Assembly: GCA_037447655.1 (NCBI GenBank)
Contig: JBBHKE010000030.1
Location: 124,001-188,000 of the forward strand
Direction of reading: 5' to 3'
From: Zygnema cylindricum
Taxonomy: Eukaryota; Streptophyta; Zygnematophyceae; Zygnematales; Zygnemataceae
Length of the DNA: 64,000 nucleotides
In this document: in pieces, positions 1 through 11,330 of the stretch
How positions within the stretch are numbered: position 1 is the stretch's first letter
How the letters are laid out: each line of letters starts with the position of its first letter
The notes under the pieces: generated by a model
What the model was told of the DNA's origin: nothing
Seen by the model: the letters and a program-made list of their open reading frames with translations, nothing else
The model's database searches: none
Translations under genes and position numbers: made by a program

Positions 1-845
1 CTGCACAATTTAGAGCCTCAGCCCATAATTTCGGATCCACATTTTTATCTGCGAGCATAGACCTAGAGCTTTCCATGAGAGTTCTGTTCTGTCTTTCCGA
101 CACCCCATTTTGTTCCAGTGAATATGGAACAGTCAATAGATGACTAATGCCTTCCTCAAGTAAAAAGGTTTCAAATTCTTTCGATATATATTCACCACCA
201 TTGTCCGATCTGAGTTGTAAAATAGATGAATTATGAAGTTTTTCAGCCCATGCTTTATAGTGTTTGAAGTGACCAAACACTTCACTCTTCTCCTTCATGA
301 AGTAAACTTTTGTACACCTGGAGAAATCATCTGTGAAGGTGACCATATATTTTATCCCCTTGGCAGATGGAACCTTCGCCAGACCAAAGACATCCAAATG
401 AATTTGTTGTAAAAGTTTCGTTGACCGATGCTCAGACTCCTTAGGAAATGGCAATTTGTGGATTTTGCCTAAAGCGCAACCATCGCAAGTTTTGATCGGC
501 CAATCTGTGATTGATACACCCTCTATTTTTCTAGCAGTGACCGTTTTCCTCAAACTATCATAATTTACATGGCCTAATCTTTTATGCCACAACTCATCTG
601 AGTGCAAAACACCGGAGTACAAAACATCATTCTCCTTTGTATTAGCCATATCCATACGATACATCTTGCTACTATCTCTAGTACCTGTAACCGCAACCTT
701 GCCATTTTTGCTAACAACTTGCCGACCATTTTTCAAATTAACCTCAAAGCCTTTGCTCTCTACCAACGACGTAGAAAACAGATTTTTCTTAAAGTCAGGC
801 ACAAATAAGACATTGTGAAGTGTCTTTTCAATTTTAAGCTTAAGA
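1..845 (-). pseudogene. pol: Copia-1 pol: protease remnant and integrase, partial
   Basis: The frame is open from about 845 to base 1 but has no ATG. In order: the late protease region (HNVLFVPDFKKNLFSTS), the GAG-pre-integrase motif (ELWHKRLGHVNYDSLRK), a zinc-binding CDGCALGK segment, and the integrase core. The catalytic triad is visible as the Asp in HLDVFG, the Asp in RSDNGGE and the Glu in SLEQNGVSERQNR. The gag knuckle passes almost directly into the late protease region and no DSG active site lies between, which suggests an internal deletion near 845. It could not act without a protease supplied elsewhere. Confidence 0.8.
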
Positions 846-942
846 CAAAATTTGTATCCATGACCTCTCTCACTACAACAAAACCATGTATTGTTGGATT
901 GTCTATTTCCACCTTGATTAAAATGTCTGAACTGATTAAACT

Positions 943-1625
943 AATTCCTTTGCTGATTAAACTGTCCTTTTCTCTCAAAGTCTGAATTAAAAGCCTCCAC
1001 TTGCTCAACATTGAGAATATTGGATGTAGCTTCCTCCTCTTGTAAAATATTGATGGCTAACTGTAAAGTCCAGCTAGCTTTATCTTTTTGTTTGAGCATG
1101 TCAGATGCTCCTTTCATACTACGAGGGAGACCCCTCATGAGCAATGTTGCCTGTTGAAAAGGAGGAAACACCCCACCTGCACAAGCATGTGCATCTACAA
1201 GGATACGAAATTTGTTAGAATATTCAGCCATTCTACCTCCAGTGTACTTATAGTCCCAAATTTTTCCAGCCAATAGAAGCTCTTCCTGGACATTGGCCTT
1301 TTCATAATCACTTTTAAGAGATTTCTAGATATCAATTGTTTTTTTCATCTTAATCCGAGACATAACTAAGTTATCAGATATACAAAATTTCAAAATAGAA
1401 CGAGCTTGGGTTTTTTTCTTAGACCATGATGGATCAGATTCATCCAGCGAACCATCGAATATATTCAAAAAAATTAACATTTTCAAAATGCGTCTCCACC
1501 ATATCCGCCCAGTAAACATACTTATCCCCGGAAAAGATAGGAATTCTTGATGACAGGCCCATTACCTGTTGTTCTACAACCACCGGTGCAGGTGGAGGAG
1601 CAGCAGTAGTAGTAGAAGTAGACAT
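943..1625 (-). pseudogene. gag: Copia-1 gag (frameshifted)
   Basis: The capsid-type polyprotein that packages element RNA. The N-terminal part (1440-1625) begins MSTSTTTAAPPPAP and contains RIPIFSGDKYVYWADM, the usual copia gag start. The UBN2/gag core (941-1273) contains YSNKFRILVDAHACAG and LLMRGLPRSM. The parts lie in different frames, so the gene is frameshifted between about 1275 and 1500. A CCHC knuckle relic (CCSERGHGYKFC, about 860-900) has lost its first cysteine to Trp. The start ATG lies inside the inferred LTR, as in the other copia elements here. Confidence 0.75.
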
Positions 1626-2337
1626 GATACACTCTCAAAAGCTATCAAGAATCCTACCGAACAGCTGTTCTTAAGTGCTCACCAATTCATATACAAGCAT
1701 CCAAACCTCACAAAACACTATCAGAATATAGAGTAGCATAAACATTGATAACTGTCAAAGTTAGAGCACAATTGACTCGAGAACACTCAAGATATAATAC
1801 CCAGAAGTTTCTCAAAAACTGTCTACAATTTTACTACTTTGGAAGTCTGGATACATAATATGTTATGAGTCCTATTTCTTATACTTGTGTTGAACTGGCA
1901 ACACCAGTATACTTGAGAGGTACATCAAACCACCAAGCTACCACTAATCTGTCAAGCTACCATTGAGGTATCACTAAGCTACCACTGAGCTATCACTAAG
2001 CTATGTAGAATCATATCTATCGCAATTGCTCTATCCTGTACAGAATCACATTAAAAATATCAGACGTTGCGTTGTCCTTTCTATGTTGCAGCTTCACTTC
2101 TGCGCTGCTCTGCAGTATAGCAGCTGCTCTGCTGTATACCAACTTCTCTGCTGTATAGCAGCTGCTCTGCTCTATCGCAACTGCGCTGCTCTATAGCAGC
2201 AGCGCTGCTCTCTTGTATAGCAGCTGCGGTGCTCTATCTGTATAGCAGCTGCGCTGCTTTGTTTCTAAAGCAGTTGCGCTGCTCTGAGACTGAAAGCTTT
2301 CCAAAAAGACAACAAAGGTAAGACTTTTATACTTACA
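1567..2337 (-). repeat. 5' LTR of Copia-1 with GCTGC-rich direct repeats
   Basis: Bounded on the plus strand by TGTTGTTC and ACTTACA, giving TG...CA ends. The stretch 2085-2285 is an imperfect array of TATAGCAGCTGCGCTGCTCT-like units, each partly palindromic (AGCAGCTGCGCTGCT). A similar array lies in the LTR of gypsy element K. The left boundary is inferred from the primer site, because no second LTR is available to compare. Confidence 0.5.
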
Positions 2338-3254
2338 GTCACATTCCTCAACTGAGTAAAAATCTTGTCTCTACGTCTGTTTTAGATGACAAAGAGTTTG
2401 ATACCTTCACTAGAAAGGGAGTCTTTACAGCTAAGTATGGGAATTAAGTTTACTTCACAGCAGATAAGGGTAGCCTAGGAATGTTTAGGTTTAATCTCAG
2501 TTATGTAAAGGAGAATGCTTATTATGTTGGTGTTCCTAAGTTTATGATTTGGCATAAGCGGTTCGCGCATGTGCATTTTGATAGGTTGAAGGAAATGAAA
2601 AAGCTTGGGGTAGTAAAAGGCTTTCAATTTGGGGATAATGAAATGATGGATGATTGTAGTGGTTATGTTGAGGGTACAGTTCACAAACTTCCCTTTCCCA
2701 AAGCCGCCACATATAGAGGAGTGAAAGTACTAGAATTGGTCCACACAGATATTAGAGGACCTCCAAAAGTACCTTCGATTGGAGGAAAGAGGTTTATCTT
2801 GACAATAACCGATGACTAGTCTAGATACTCTAGAGTCCACTTCCTAATAACAAAGTCTGAAACATAAACTTACTTCAAATAATGTAAATCCTGGAGTGAG
2901 AAGTTACATGAAACCCCCATTAATTGGATAAGGAGTGATAATGGGAGGGAATTTACCTCTAACCAGTTTGAGGAATATCTGAGAGATGAGGGAGTGCACT
3001 ACCATAAAACTGTGCCATATAACTTCGAACAAAATGGGGTAGCTAAGAGGTTAAATCGAACACTAGGAGATAGTGCATGCAGTTTGTTAGTCAACAAGAA
3101 AATAGGAAAGAGAATTTGGGCAGAAGCAATGAACTCTGCCAACTACATTAAGAATAGAGTCCTTACCTCAGCTATAAAAGGAGTGACACCTTATGAGAAA
3201 TGGATTGGAAGGAAACCAGATATCTCACACCTTAAAGTATTTGGTAGCCAAGTT
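2338..3254 (+). pseudogene. pol: Copia E pol, first part (protease end, integrase N-terminal half)
   Basis: Starts in mid-gene with a protease tail (KNLVSTSVLDD), then GAG-pre-integrase (MIWHKRFAHVHFDRLK), integrase (LELVHTDIRGPPKVPS) and TVPYNFEQNGVAKRLNRT. Frame breaks: a TAA near 2452, a TAG at 2817-2819 replacing the Trp expected after TDD, and stops near 2864-2890. The frame stops at FGSQV because element A inserted there. Coding sequence resumes at 7545 on the other side of the insert. The 5' LTR and gag of E are missing, replaced by Copia-1. Confidence 0.85.
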
Positions 3255-4444
3255 TGAAACTCTCTGTGCTCCATCGCCCACAAAAATCGCATATCCAAAA
3301 GAAGCTAATCTAGATAGTGCCGCCTCCAAGTTGATATAAACCCAAATGACTGACCCCTTGACAATCAAAAACCCATTATAGCTTCACCCTTGTGAAATAA
3401 GACTTTGTGTGTGCTTAGTTCCAGCACACAATGCAAAGTTAGAATATGATATTTTGATAACATTCCCCACTTTGAATTTCCCTTAGAAATGCAGCCACCC
3501 TGGCAAACAAAAACTTTGACCGTTTACACCTCTGTGTAGAGTGGACTCTTATGAGTCCGCATCAAAAAGAATCACTGAAAATGGTCAAGTAAATTGATTG
3601 TTATAAATGGTCAAAGATGACCTTTTGTACAAGAGCTCTCTCGGAGACAGGCTGTTACCTACAAAATTTTCTAAATTTTATTCCCTCTCTAAAACTCTAT
3701 CTATTGACGTATGGCACGAATCAAATTAATGTGTCGTACAGAAAAGTACAAGGGCCGATGTACTTTCTATACGGCCATCGTACAACATGGCCAAAATGTC
3801 GACACGTGTCAAATCGGGATTTGTTACCGTAATCTCCGAAGTTGCAGCAATCCAATGTTATCACGCCACGTGTCACCTGACGTGGTGATAGCTGTAAAAA
3901 CGCAAAAAGTACCTCTTCCGTGATCGCGACGCCTATCGTGGCCGTCCGATAAAAACTGGCTATAAATCTTGCCGTTGAAATTAGACGCGCCGTATTTATT
4001 TCGCGGTCGAAACAAATGCGCGATATCCGTTTCATAAAAAACATTTAAACAGTACTCCGTACTATCTAAAACTGTATCCTTGCACTACCTAACTATTCCC
4101 CGTTAAACGAATTAGTTTATGTATAACTATTTATATTTTTATCAAACCTCATTTACTCCAACACTGGTCCTAAACCTAACGGACAAAGCTAACGGCTACT
4201 CTGATGGATCACAAGTACCAAGATCAATTCCTGGGTCGGTCAATATTTTTAGTAAACCTATCTGTTTTTTGCTACCTGTCACTCTAGAAAGCTTTAGGCA
4301 GCCATGGCGCCATGGCTCTATCTCCATACCCAGCCTTTAGTGACTACAACAAGTATGGGGGTTTAGAGAAGGGAGTTAGAGGTAGACTGCCCTCTACCTT
4401 TTTCCTATCATAATACACACCTATAAAATACTCAAATATCAACA
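3255..4444 (-). repeat. 3' LTR of element A
   Basis: Pairs with 6356-7539. It begins, on the minus strand, TGTTGATATTTGAGTATTTT directly after the polypurine tract AATAAGTGGAG, and ends AGAGTTTCA. The antisense tRNA-like segment lies at about 4180-4245 on the plus strand. ORFs predicted inside are by-products. Confidence 0.9.
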
Positions 4445-4450
4445 CTCCAC

Positions 4451-5089
4451 TTATTTTCTAGTTTGTTTCCATTTCGACTCCCTCACACAAATAAACAAAC
4501 ACTCCCTCTCCCTCTTTCTCTTTTTATTTATTTTCCTTTTCTTTTCATAAAGCTTTAAAAAAATACTCTCGCATTTGAAATAGTGCTTTAGATGAACCAA
4601 AATAATAATTGCGTCACACATTTTATTTAGCGTCACACTTTTCATAAATCCGAGCAAAAAATTTATCCACCTCATCTCTTTTCCATCCACACTAAACCCA
4701 ATTTCCCTCTTGCAATCCAAACAGCCAACCCCATCTCCAATTTGCAACACACACCTAGGTGCTAACCCTTTTACAGGCACACCTTCATAAATGCCATCAC
4801 TCCCTTCAGAGATGTCATACCCATTACCCCCAACAATTAAACTTTCCTCACTCTCTCTTTTTAAATTTATTCCCAATAAAAATTTCTCCTCCCCTAAACC
4901 TTCCATCAAATATTCTCCTTCTCCCCTATCCTTTAAAGCCCCTTCTAGTTTCACTTCTCCCCTTTCCTCTGAATCCGTTGAATTCTCCCTTTCCCACCAG
5001 TTTTCGGTTTCCATAATTTCTATAAAATAATCTTCATTATTTTTATTTTTCCCGTTCTCAATTACGGATCCTAGATCTGACTTTCTCAT
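4451..5089 (-). CDS. Element A second ORF, unknown acidic/basic protein
   Basis: An open frame of 212 codons beginning MRKSDLGSVIENG, lying between gag and the 3' LTR, where copia elements normally carry pol. I do not recognise the family. Visible: a highly charged, Glu-rich N-terminal half; a Cys-containing segment LDCKREIGFSVDGKEMRW; a hydrophobic stretch (INFLLGFMKS); and a Lys/Arg-rich C-terminus (KKRKINKKRKRERE). Both B and C carry the same frame and align with it along its length. It is open in A although gag of A is frameshifted, which suggests the frame was maintained. A role in RNA or nuclear-import binding is only a guess from charge. Confidence 0.6.
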   Translation of the reverse strand: MRKSDLGSVIENGKNKNNEDYFIEIMETENWWERENSTDSEERGEVKLEGALKDRGEGEYLMEGLGEEKFLLGINLKRESEESLIVGGNGYDISEGSDGIYEGVPVKGLAPRCVLQIGDGVGCLDCKREIGFSVDGKEMRWINFLLGFMKSVTLNKMCDAIIILVHLKHYFKCESIFLKLYEKKRKINKKRKRERECLFICVRESKWKQTRK

Positions 5090-5191
5090 TTCTAAGTCAT
5101 ACTTTCTACACTGCTTGACAACCTCGTCATGTCTAACTCCCTCAAGTACCTCCCTTCCCTTTACTTCTCTTATACCTCCAAAAGCACAATG

Positions 5192-6340
5192 TTACTTTCG
5201 TGGAATTTTTGTGTGCTTTTCTCTCTTCTCTATTCTACCGATGCGGAGAAGCTCCAAAAGATCTACATCCTCTTTCTCCTCTTCCCCTTCTTCCTCCTCA
5301 TCTACATTCCAACTTTTAAGTTTTTCCAAACTAGTGCATTCCTCCATATAATGACCTAATTCCCTATAAAAGAAGCAAACACCCCTTTTGAAAGCTCCCC
5401 TTTCTTTTCCTCTTCCTCTCTTTCCACCAAAGTTCCGATAAGGTTTACCTTTGTCTTTCTTCCTCTCATCACGCTTCTGCTCATCACCGCCTTTCCTCTC
5501 ATCACGCTTCCGCTCGTCACCGTCATTCCTCTCATCATGTTTTCGCCAGTCACCACCAGTTGTTAGTGCATTCACCCTGTCACTTCCCCTACGAAGCTCC
5601 AAAGTGCTTTCCCTCACAAGAATAATCCCCATGATAATGCTCCAAGTCCATGTGGAGCCATCCATTTCCTGCATACGGTTAATGATGTTTTCGTACTCAT
5701 CGGGGAGTTTCATGATTAATGTTTTAATCTTTCTCTCCTCAGATTCTACATATCCCGCACTAGCAAGCTCAACATATAACGAAGCAATATCATTGCAAAA
5801 TTCTATCATGCTACCGCCTTTATAAACATAGGCCTTTATTTCCTGTTTTATAAACTGTTGCCTCTATATAGTCTCACTCTTAATAATCTGACTTAGTGCT
5901 TTCCATATCTCGAAAGACTTCGTTAAATTTATAAGAGTGATAGCTATAAACTTAGATACGTTTTTAAGTATGAGATGTTTTGCTATGGTGTTTTTATACT
6001 CCTAGATTTTAATGTCACCTTGTTCAGTTTTAGTTCTAACCCTTACAAGTGGAACCATAGTCGAGAGCTTAGCTCCCATCACCATCGGTGTTCTATTTCC
6101 CTTCTCCCATTTTTCCCCTTCCATGGCAATGATTTTCCTTTCACCTTCCTCGGCATCTACACTCCTGTTGGTTTTCTGGGCAGCCCCAGATGATTCTCCA
6201 TAGTGAGTTCCTTAAAGCTCGGTGGCAGACACCTCACTTGTCTCAAAACAATTCCCCATAAGTGCTTCTCGAAAAGCAATCCCTCCATAATAAATCTCTA
6301 ATAAGTGAACCATGTTCCATCAAACATAGGCACCGTAGAT
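5192..6340 (-). pseudogene. gag: Element A gag (frameshifted N-terminal half)
   Basis: The C-terminal half (5192-5809) is open: the gag core MIEFCNDIASLYVELAS, the conserved KLPDEYENIINRMQ, a long charged repeat of DERKRDERKGGDE type, then a zinc knuckle CFFYRELGHYMEEC. In the knuckle the second cysteine of CX2CX4HX4C is Tyr. The N-terminal half, from the primer site at 6355 down to about 5810, is recognisable (MFDGTWFTYW, LLFEKHLWGIV) but broken by stops and shifts. Its intact relatives are the gag genes of B and C. Confidence 0.8.
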
Positions 6341-6355
6341 GGTGGGCTTATAGCC
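6341..6355 (-). other. Primer-binding site of element A (half-tRNA type)
   Basis: Adjacent to the end of the 5' LTR, the minus strand reads GGCTATAAGCCCACC. It is a mutated form of GGTTATGGGCCC/GGTTATGAGCCC seen in B, C and D, which matches the complement of the initiator Met-tRNA anticodon arm. Confidence 0.65.
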
Positions 6356-7539
6356 TGAAACTTTGTGTGCTCCATTGCCCACAGAAATCGCAGATCCAAA
6401 AGAAGCTAATCTAAATAGTGCCGACTCCAAGTTGATATAAACCCAAATGACTGACCCCTTGACAAACAAAAACCCATTATAGCTTCACCCCTGTGAAAGA
6501 AGACTTTCTGTGTGCTCATTTCCACCACAGAATGCAAAGATAGAATATGACAGTTGGATAACATTCCCCACTTTGACTTTCCCTTAGAAATGCAGCCACC
6601 CTGGCAAGCAAATACTCTGACCGTTTACACCCCTGTGTAGAGTGGACACCCATGAGTCCGCAGCAAAAAGAATCACTGAAATGGTCAAGTAAATTGATTG
6701 TTATGAATGGTCAAAGATGACCTTTTGTACAGGAGCTCTCTCGGAGAGCGGCTGCTACCTATTAAATTTTCTAAGTTCTATTCCCTCTCTAATACTTTAT
6801 CGATTGACGTACGGAACCAATCCAATTTCTGTGTCGTACAAAAAGGTAGAGGTGCCGATGAAATTTATGTATGGCCATCATACAACATGGCCAAAATATC
6901 GACACGTGTCAAATCGGGATTTGTTACCGTAATCTTCGAGTTGCCGCAATCGAATGTCATCACACCACGTGTCACCTGACGTGGCGATGGACGTAAAAAC
7001 GCAAAAAGTACCTCTTCCGTGATCGCAGTGCCTATCGTGGCTGTCCGATCAAAACTGGCTATATATCTTGCCGTTGAAATTTGACGCGCGGTATTTGTTT
7101 CCGGTCAAAACAAATGCGCGATATCCATTTCATAAAATACATTGAAACAGTACTTCGTACTATCTAAAACTGTATCCATGCACTACGTAATTATTCCCCG
7201 TTAATCGAATTAGTTTACGTATAACTATTCATATATTTATGAAACCTAATATACTCCAACACTGGTCCTAGACCTAACGGACAAAGCAAAGGGCTACTCT
7301 GATGGATCACAGGAACTAGGATCAATTCATGGGTCCGGCAATATTTTTACTAAACCTATCTGTTTTCTGCTACCTGTCTCTCTATAAAGCTTTAGGCAGC
7401 CATGGCGCCATGGCTCTATCTCCCTACCGAGCTTTCAGTGACTATAACAAGTGTGGGGGCTTGGAGAAGGGAGTTAGAGGCAGACTACCCTCTACCTTTT
7501 TCCTATCACAAAAACCTAGAAAATACTCAAATATCTACA
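6356..7539 (-). repeat. 5' LTR of element A
   Basis: The second LTR of the pair, starting TGTAGATATTTGAGTATTTT on the minus strand at 7539 and ending AAAGTTTCA at 6356. The antisense tRNA-like segment is at about 7272-7338 on the plus strand. Confidence 0.9.
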
Positions 7540-9652
7540 AAGTTTGAAGTCTTGACACGGATAGTAAATACTGGAAATTAGATGCTAATGGAAAACTTGG
7601 ATACTTTGTGGGATATGATAAGGAAATTAAGTGATACAGAGTATATAAGTAAGCAAAGAAAGATATCATTCTGGTCAAACACCTAGTTGTCATGGATGAA
7701 GGGAAGTCATTTGACCCCTTCAAATATTCAAAGAAGATAAGAATCAGATTTGAGTCCAAAAGATAGAACTACTCGGTCGTTCCCGAAAAGAACATGAGTG
7801 AAACCGTGATTGCAGATTTAGGGGAGATTCAAGATACAGGAGACTCACTAGAAACCTCACATACTCCTATGGACTTCGAGGAGATAGAAGACGTGGGACC
7901 AGAACCGGCTTCCATGGACAAGGGAGGCGATGAGACAGTGAAGAGAAATCTAAGACTTCCATCCATTCCAGCTTCAGAGTTTGGGGAGGCAGAAGGAGCA
8001 GCAAAAGGATACACAAAAAACAAGCCGCTCATAAGGTAACTAAGCTATCTCACCCAGATGAGCCTTCGTCTTACTCGGAGGCAGTGAATAGTTCGAAGAA
8101 AGAAAGATGGATTAGATCCATAAATGATGAGATGGCATCCATCATGGAAGCAATTACTTGGGAACTAGCGTATTTCCCTCCAGACATAAAACCTATTACG
8201 TGTAAATGGGTATTTAAACTAAAACTGAACCCATATAATACCATTGAGAGATATAAGGCTCGATTGGTAGCGAAACGGTTCACCCAAAAGGAGGGGATTG
8301 ACTATGAGGAGACCGTTGCACCAGTTGTTCGATTCCCATCAGTAAGGATTCTTCTCAGTGTGACAGCAGTAGAAGACATGGAAATATACCACATGGACAT
8401 TAATACTGCTTTTCTTAATGGTGAGTTAGAGGAAGAAATTTCATGAGGCAACACGAGGGGTTCGTGGAAGAAGGAGAAGAGAGCAAAGTATGCAGACTCA
8501 TAAAGTCCTTATATGGACTGAAACAGGCTCCACGACAGTGGAATAAGAAACAATATGAGTTTCTCACTAGTCTGGGATATATATTGGATCAGTTCTGATC
8601 ATTCTATCTATATGTTTGAAGATGAGAATGGTGTCATTTTTATTGAAATTTATGTGGATGATTTGCTTGTGTCAAGTAAGTCTTTCGAAAAGATCAATAA
8701 GCTAAAGAAAGATCTTAGTAGCAGATTTGATATTAAGGATTTTGGGGAGGCAAGATATATTTTGGGGATTCAAATGTAGAGAGATAGCGGGAAGAAGATT
8801 ATTAGACTTACTTAGAAAGAAGCAATAGGTAATGTGCTTGAGAAATTCCAGATGGAAAATGCTAACAGTTGTACCACTGCCATGGACTTGAAAAAAGTAA
8901 GTGATGGGAGTGTAGGAGGAGTAATAGTCTTAGATGATCAGTTGAGTCCAAAGGAGAGATAGTTTATAAAGTCTATCCCTTATAGACAGGTCGTAAGAAG
9001 TTTAATCTATTTCATGAACTCTACCAGGCCGGACATAGCGGCAACAGTTGGAGTACTCAATAGGAGTCTTAGTGATCCTAAGAGAAGAGAGAGGGAGGTA
9101 GCCAAGAGAGTCATGAGATATCTGGTGGGAACCAGAGAGTTATGGTTGCATTTGGGAGGGGTGCACACTGACATCACTACTTAGAGTGATGCCAGTTATG
9201 GGGACTCACCTATGAGAAGATGCACTTCTAAGTATGTGTTGTATGTGGGGGAAGGTGTTTGCAGTTGGAGCAGGAAGCAACAAAAGGTGGTTGTTCAGTC
9301 TACTATGGAGGTTGAGTACATGGCCTCTTGTTGTGCTATAAAAGAGTCGATTTGGGTCAAGTCCTTGTTGCAAGAACTGGTGTATGTGAAGGAGGGAGTG
9401 CATGAAGTGTTTAGAGATAATCAAGCAACCATTGCAATTGTAGCTAATCCAAAACATCTTTTTAAGGCTAAACATATGGACATAAGATTGAGTTTTGTGA
9501 GAGAAAAAGTTGAGAATAAAATTGTGAATCTTGTATATTGATCTGATGAGGAAATGTTGGTTAATATGATGACAAAACCAATGTTTTCCCCCAAGTTAAA
9601 ATATTGCAGAGAAAAGTGTGGATTAAAAATAAAGTTAAAGTTAGACTAGAAA
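7540..9652 (+). pseudogene. pol: Copia E pol, second part (integrase C-terminus, RT, RNase H)
   Basis: Resumes exactly where element A interrupts the integrase. In order: the integrase C-terminal region; a linker (7794-8039); RT starting at 8084 (EMASIMEAITWELAYFPP, GIDYEETVAPVVRFPSVR, HMDINTAFLNGELEEEI); a stop and shift near 8444; LIKSLYGLKQAPRQWNK; the RT active site IYVDDLLVSS (about 8640-8680); RNase H with STMEVEYMASCCAIKE and DNQATIAIVANPKH up to 9541. Several point stops (8777, 8816, 8960, 9182, 9539) show it is dead. It ends at the polypurine tract AAAATAAGGGGAG and the 3' LTR. Confidence 0.85.
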
Positions 9653-9662
9653 ATAAGGGGAG

Positions 9663-10641
9663 TGTTGAAATTTTTATATTTATAAGGGATTTTCAAGGTC
9701 TGAATTTATTAGTAAAAAAACACGAAAAGTAAAAGCGCACATAGCCTGCCTCCGCCTCTTCACTCTACCCCCCATACTTGTTGTAGTCACTGAAAGATAG
9801 AGAGGTTGGTGGAGCCATGGATCCCTCAGCTAAAAGGTTAAGTCCGGTAGGACTCGAACCTCCGACCGGCAAAGCGTGGCGTAGCCGTCAGCTCTTACCG
9901 GTCTGTCGTAAAAGTCCGTTACAATACATAGGGTACGATATTTATTTAAACAGTGAACAGAACATTAATTCGATTAACGTAACTGCGAAAATGAAACATA
10001 AAGACGTAGCAGATTTAGTGCTTACACCAAATCCGTCGCTTGAAATAAATGAGCCGGACATTTATTTCAACGCGTACACTAAACGTCGGTCTTCATCCAA
10101 CGGCGCTAATCGTCGCCGAGGTCTCGGAATGGTCACTTTGGTGGTTTTTGGTCGTGGCATGACGTGGAGTGACCTAGCGATATGTGGCAAGATTGAATTG
10201 AATAGCGGGGATCCCTGACGACATACGGACGATTCATGCGGCGACACATGTCTATTCCATGGCCTTGTCGTAAAGTGGCCGTATATAAAGTAAATCGGCC
10301 ACAGTACTTTTTGTATTTTACAGTATTCTGATTGTAACGTACTTTTAGTAGATAGGGTTTGTGAGAGAGATGTAGGAATTAAAAAAAATTTAGAGAGTCA
10401 TCTCTTCTTTAGGAGCTTTGTATAAATTGGCATCTTTGCCGGCTCATAACTATCCGCATGGTTGGGAGTTTTCAGAGATTCTTCTTCCTACGGACTCTAG
10501 GGAGTCCACGTTGCATACGGGTGCAGTCAGATTGTCTACTTGTTTGCTTGGGTAGTAGTGGTTGCCATTGACACTGAGCTAGTTAATAACTATCTAGAGG
10601 TTTCTTGTATTCTGTAGACTAATGGAGGACACAAAATTTCA
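9663..10641 (+). repeat. 3' LTR of copia E
   Basis: Begins TGTTGAAATTTTTATA right after the polypurine tract and ends ACAAAATTTCA at 10641. It carries the shared core ACTTGTTGTAGTCACTGA (about 9776-9793). A TATA-like GTATATAAAG lies at 10281-10290 and is a candidate promoter. A perfect Pol III B-box on the minus strand (GGTTCGAGTCC, 9850-9860) sits in a tRNA-like segment. The matching 5' LTR is not in the window. Confidence 0.85.
9836..9915 (-). other. tRNA-like segment, antisense in E LTR
   Basis: On the minus strand the order is GGTAAGAGCTGACGGCTACG, resembling the 3' part of a D-arm plus anticodon arm, then GGTTCGAGTCC, a perfect B-box/T-loop. A GACCGG/CCGGTC pair brackets the middle arm. 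No clean acceptor stem is formed, so it is a tRNA-derived relic rather than a tRNA gene. Confidence 0.55.
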
Positions 10642-11325
10642 TATCGCATGCAACAGAAGAAGGTCACTTTCGACATTTTGGCTGGACGGGTGATTTTGAA
10701 AGTAATGGAGGTCTCTAACAAAAGGGTTATAACATTGGAAGGGAAAGATGGCTACAAAATTAAAGAGAATTAGATAAATGTGGCTCTTAGCCATCTACGA
10801 GGTCTAGAGGACAAACCCACTTTCCACCTCACTTACTTTGCAGATCAGCCCTTCGTTCCTTTGCCTGCAATATGTCCACCTCACCCGGCCTTCTATTGGT
10901 GTGTGAACAGTATCACCAAGGGTGGCATGATTTCCGCCTGCCGCTGACTTGGGTGCCTCTCTCATAACCCGCAAATGCGTGGTTCTCTAGGATCGGAAAT
11001 TTGGTGACAAATTTGTCTTATCCTCTTAGTCTCCCTTCACTAAGAAGGGGGGGGGGTGGTTCGGGGGTTATGGGGTGTTTTTCTTTTGCACTTGCTCCTT
11101 CATTATTACATTTGCATATCCCAGGAGGGAAGGGACAGAGAAGTGCATGGTGCATATGACGATCAACATTTGGGGCTGACGCAAGTCTCTGCACACCTCC
11201 TTGACATCTCACCTAAATCTCAAAATTCCCAAGCACGCTCTATAGCAACCAAACTCGTGTGCATTCTCGGCACATTTCTATTCCCAAGATTTCTTGGGAC
11301 TTATTCCACCATGTACGCACCCCAG
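10642..11325. other. Intergenic, unclassified repeat sequence
   Basis: No gene recognised. The part from about 11065 to 11250 (CTTGCTCC, TTCATTATTAC, GCATATCC, ACACCTCCTTG blocks) is homologous to 19530-19710, so it belongs to an unclassified dispersed repeat. A G-run lies at about 11047-11056. Copia D inserted at 11330, and its flank continues at 18432. Confidence 0.6.
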
Positions 11326-11330
11326 CGTAC

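Larger units (their letters stand above)
1..2337 (-). mobile_element. Ty1/copia retrotransposon Copia-1, 5' portion (continues past left edge)
   Basis: A minus-strand copia element: reading leftwards from 2337 come a 5' LTR, gag, then integrase that is still open at base 1. The 3' pol and 3' LTR are outside the window. The LTR/gag boundary is inferred from a degenerate primer site (GGTAATGGGCC on the minus strand, near 1556-1566), which matches the primer sites of the other copia elements here. Its right edge (ATACTTACA at 2337) abuts protease/integrase sequence of copia E, so Copia-1 probably inserted into E. The flanking duplication cannot be checked because the other end lies outside. Confidence 0.75.
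3255..7539 (-). mobile_element. Element A: complete gag-only LTR retrotransposon nested in copia E
   Basis: A complete insertion flanked by the 5-bp duplication AAGTT (3250-3254 and 7540-7544). It has LTRs of 1190 bp (3255-4444) and 1184 bp (6356-7539), both with TG...CA ends, and an internal region of only 1.9 kb. Minus-strand order: 5' LTR, primer site, gag, a second ORF, polypurine tract, 3' LTR. No protease, integrase, RT or RNase H is present. It is therefore non-autonomous and resembles the TR-GAG type described in plants. The same architecture recurs in B and C (28638-36328). Confidence 0.9.

Noticed and set aside
3711-4044. Short ORFs inside the LTRs of A, B and C (for example 107 codons at 3721-4044)
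   Set aside because: They occur in LTR sequence on both strands, change between LTR copies, and lack domains.
9836-9915. A genuine tRNA gene
   Set aside because: A B-box is present but acceptor pairing and spacing are poor, and homologous segments sit in other LTRs; better read as an LTR module.
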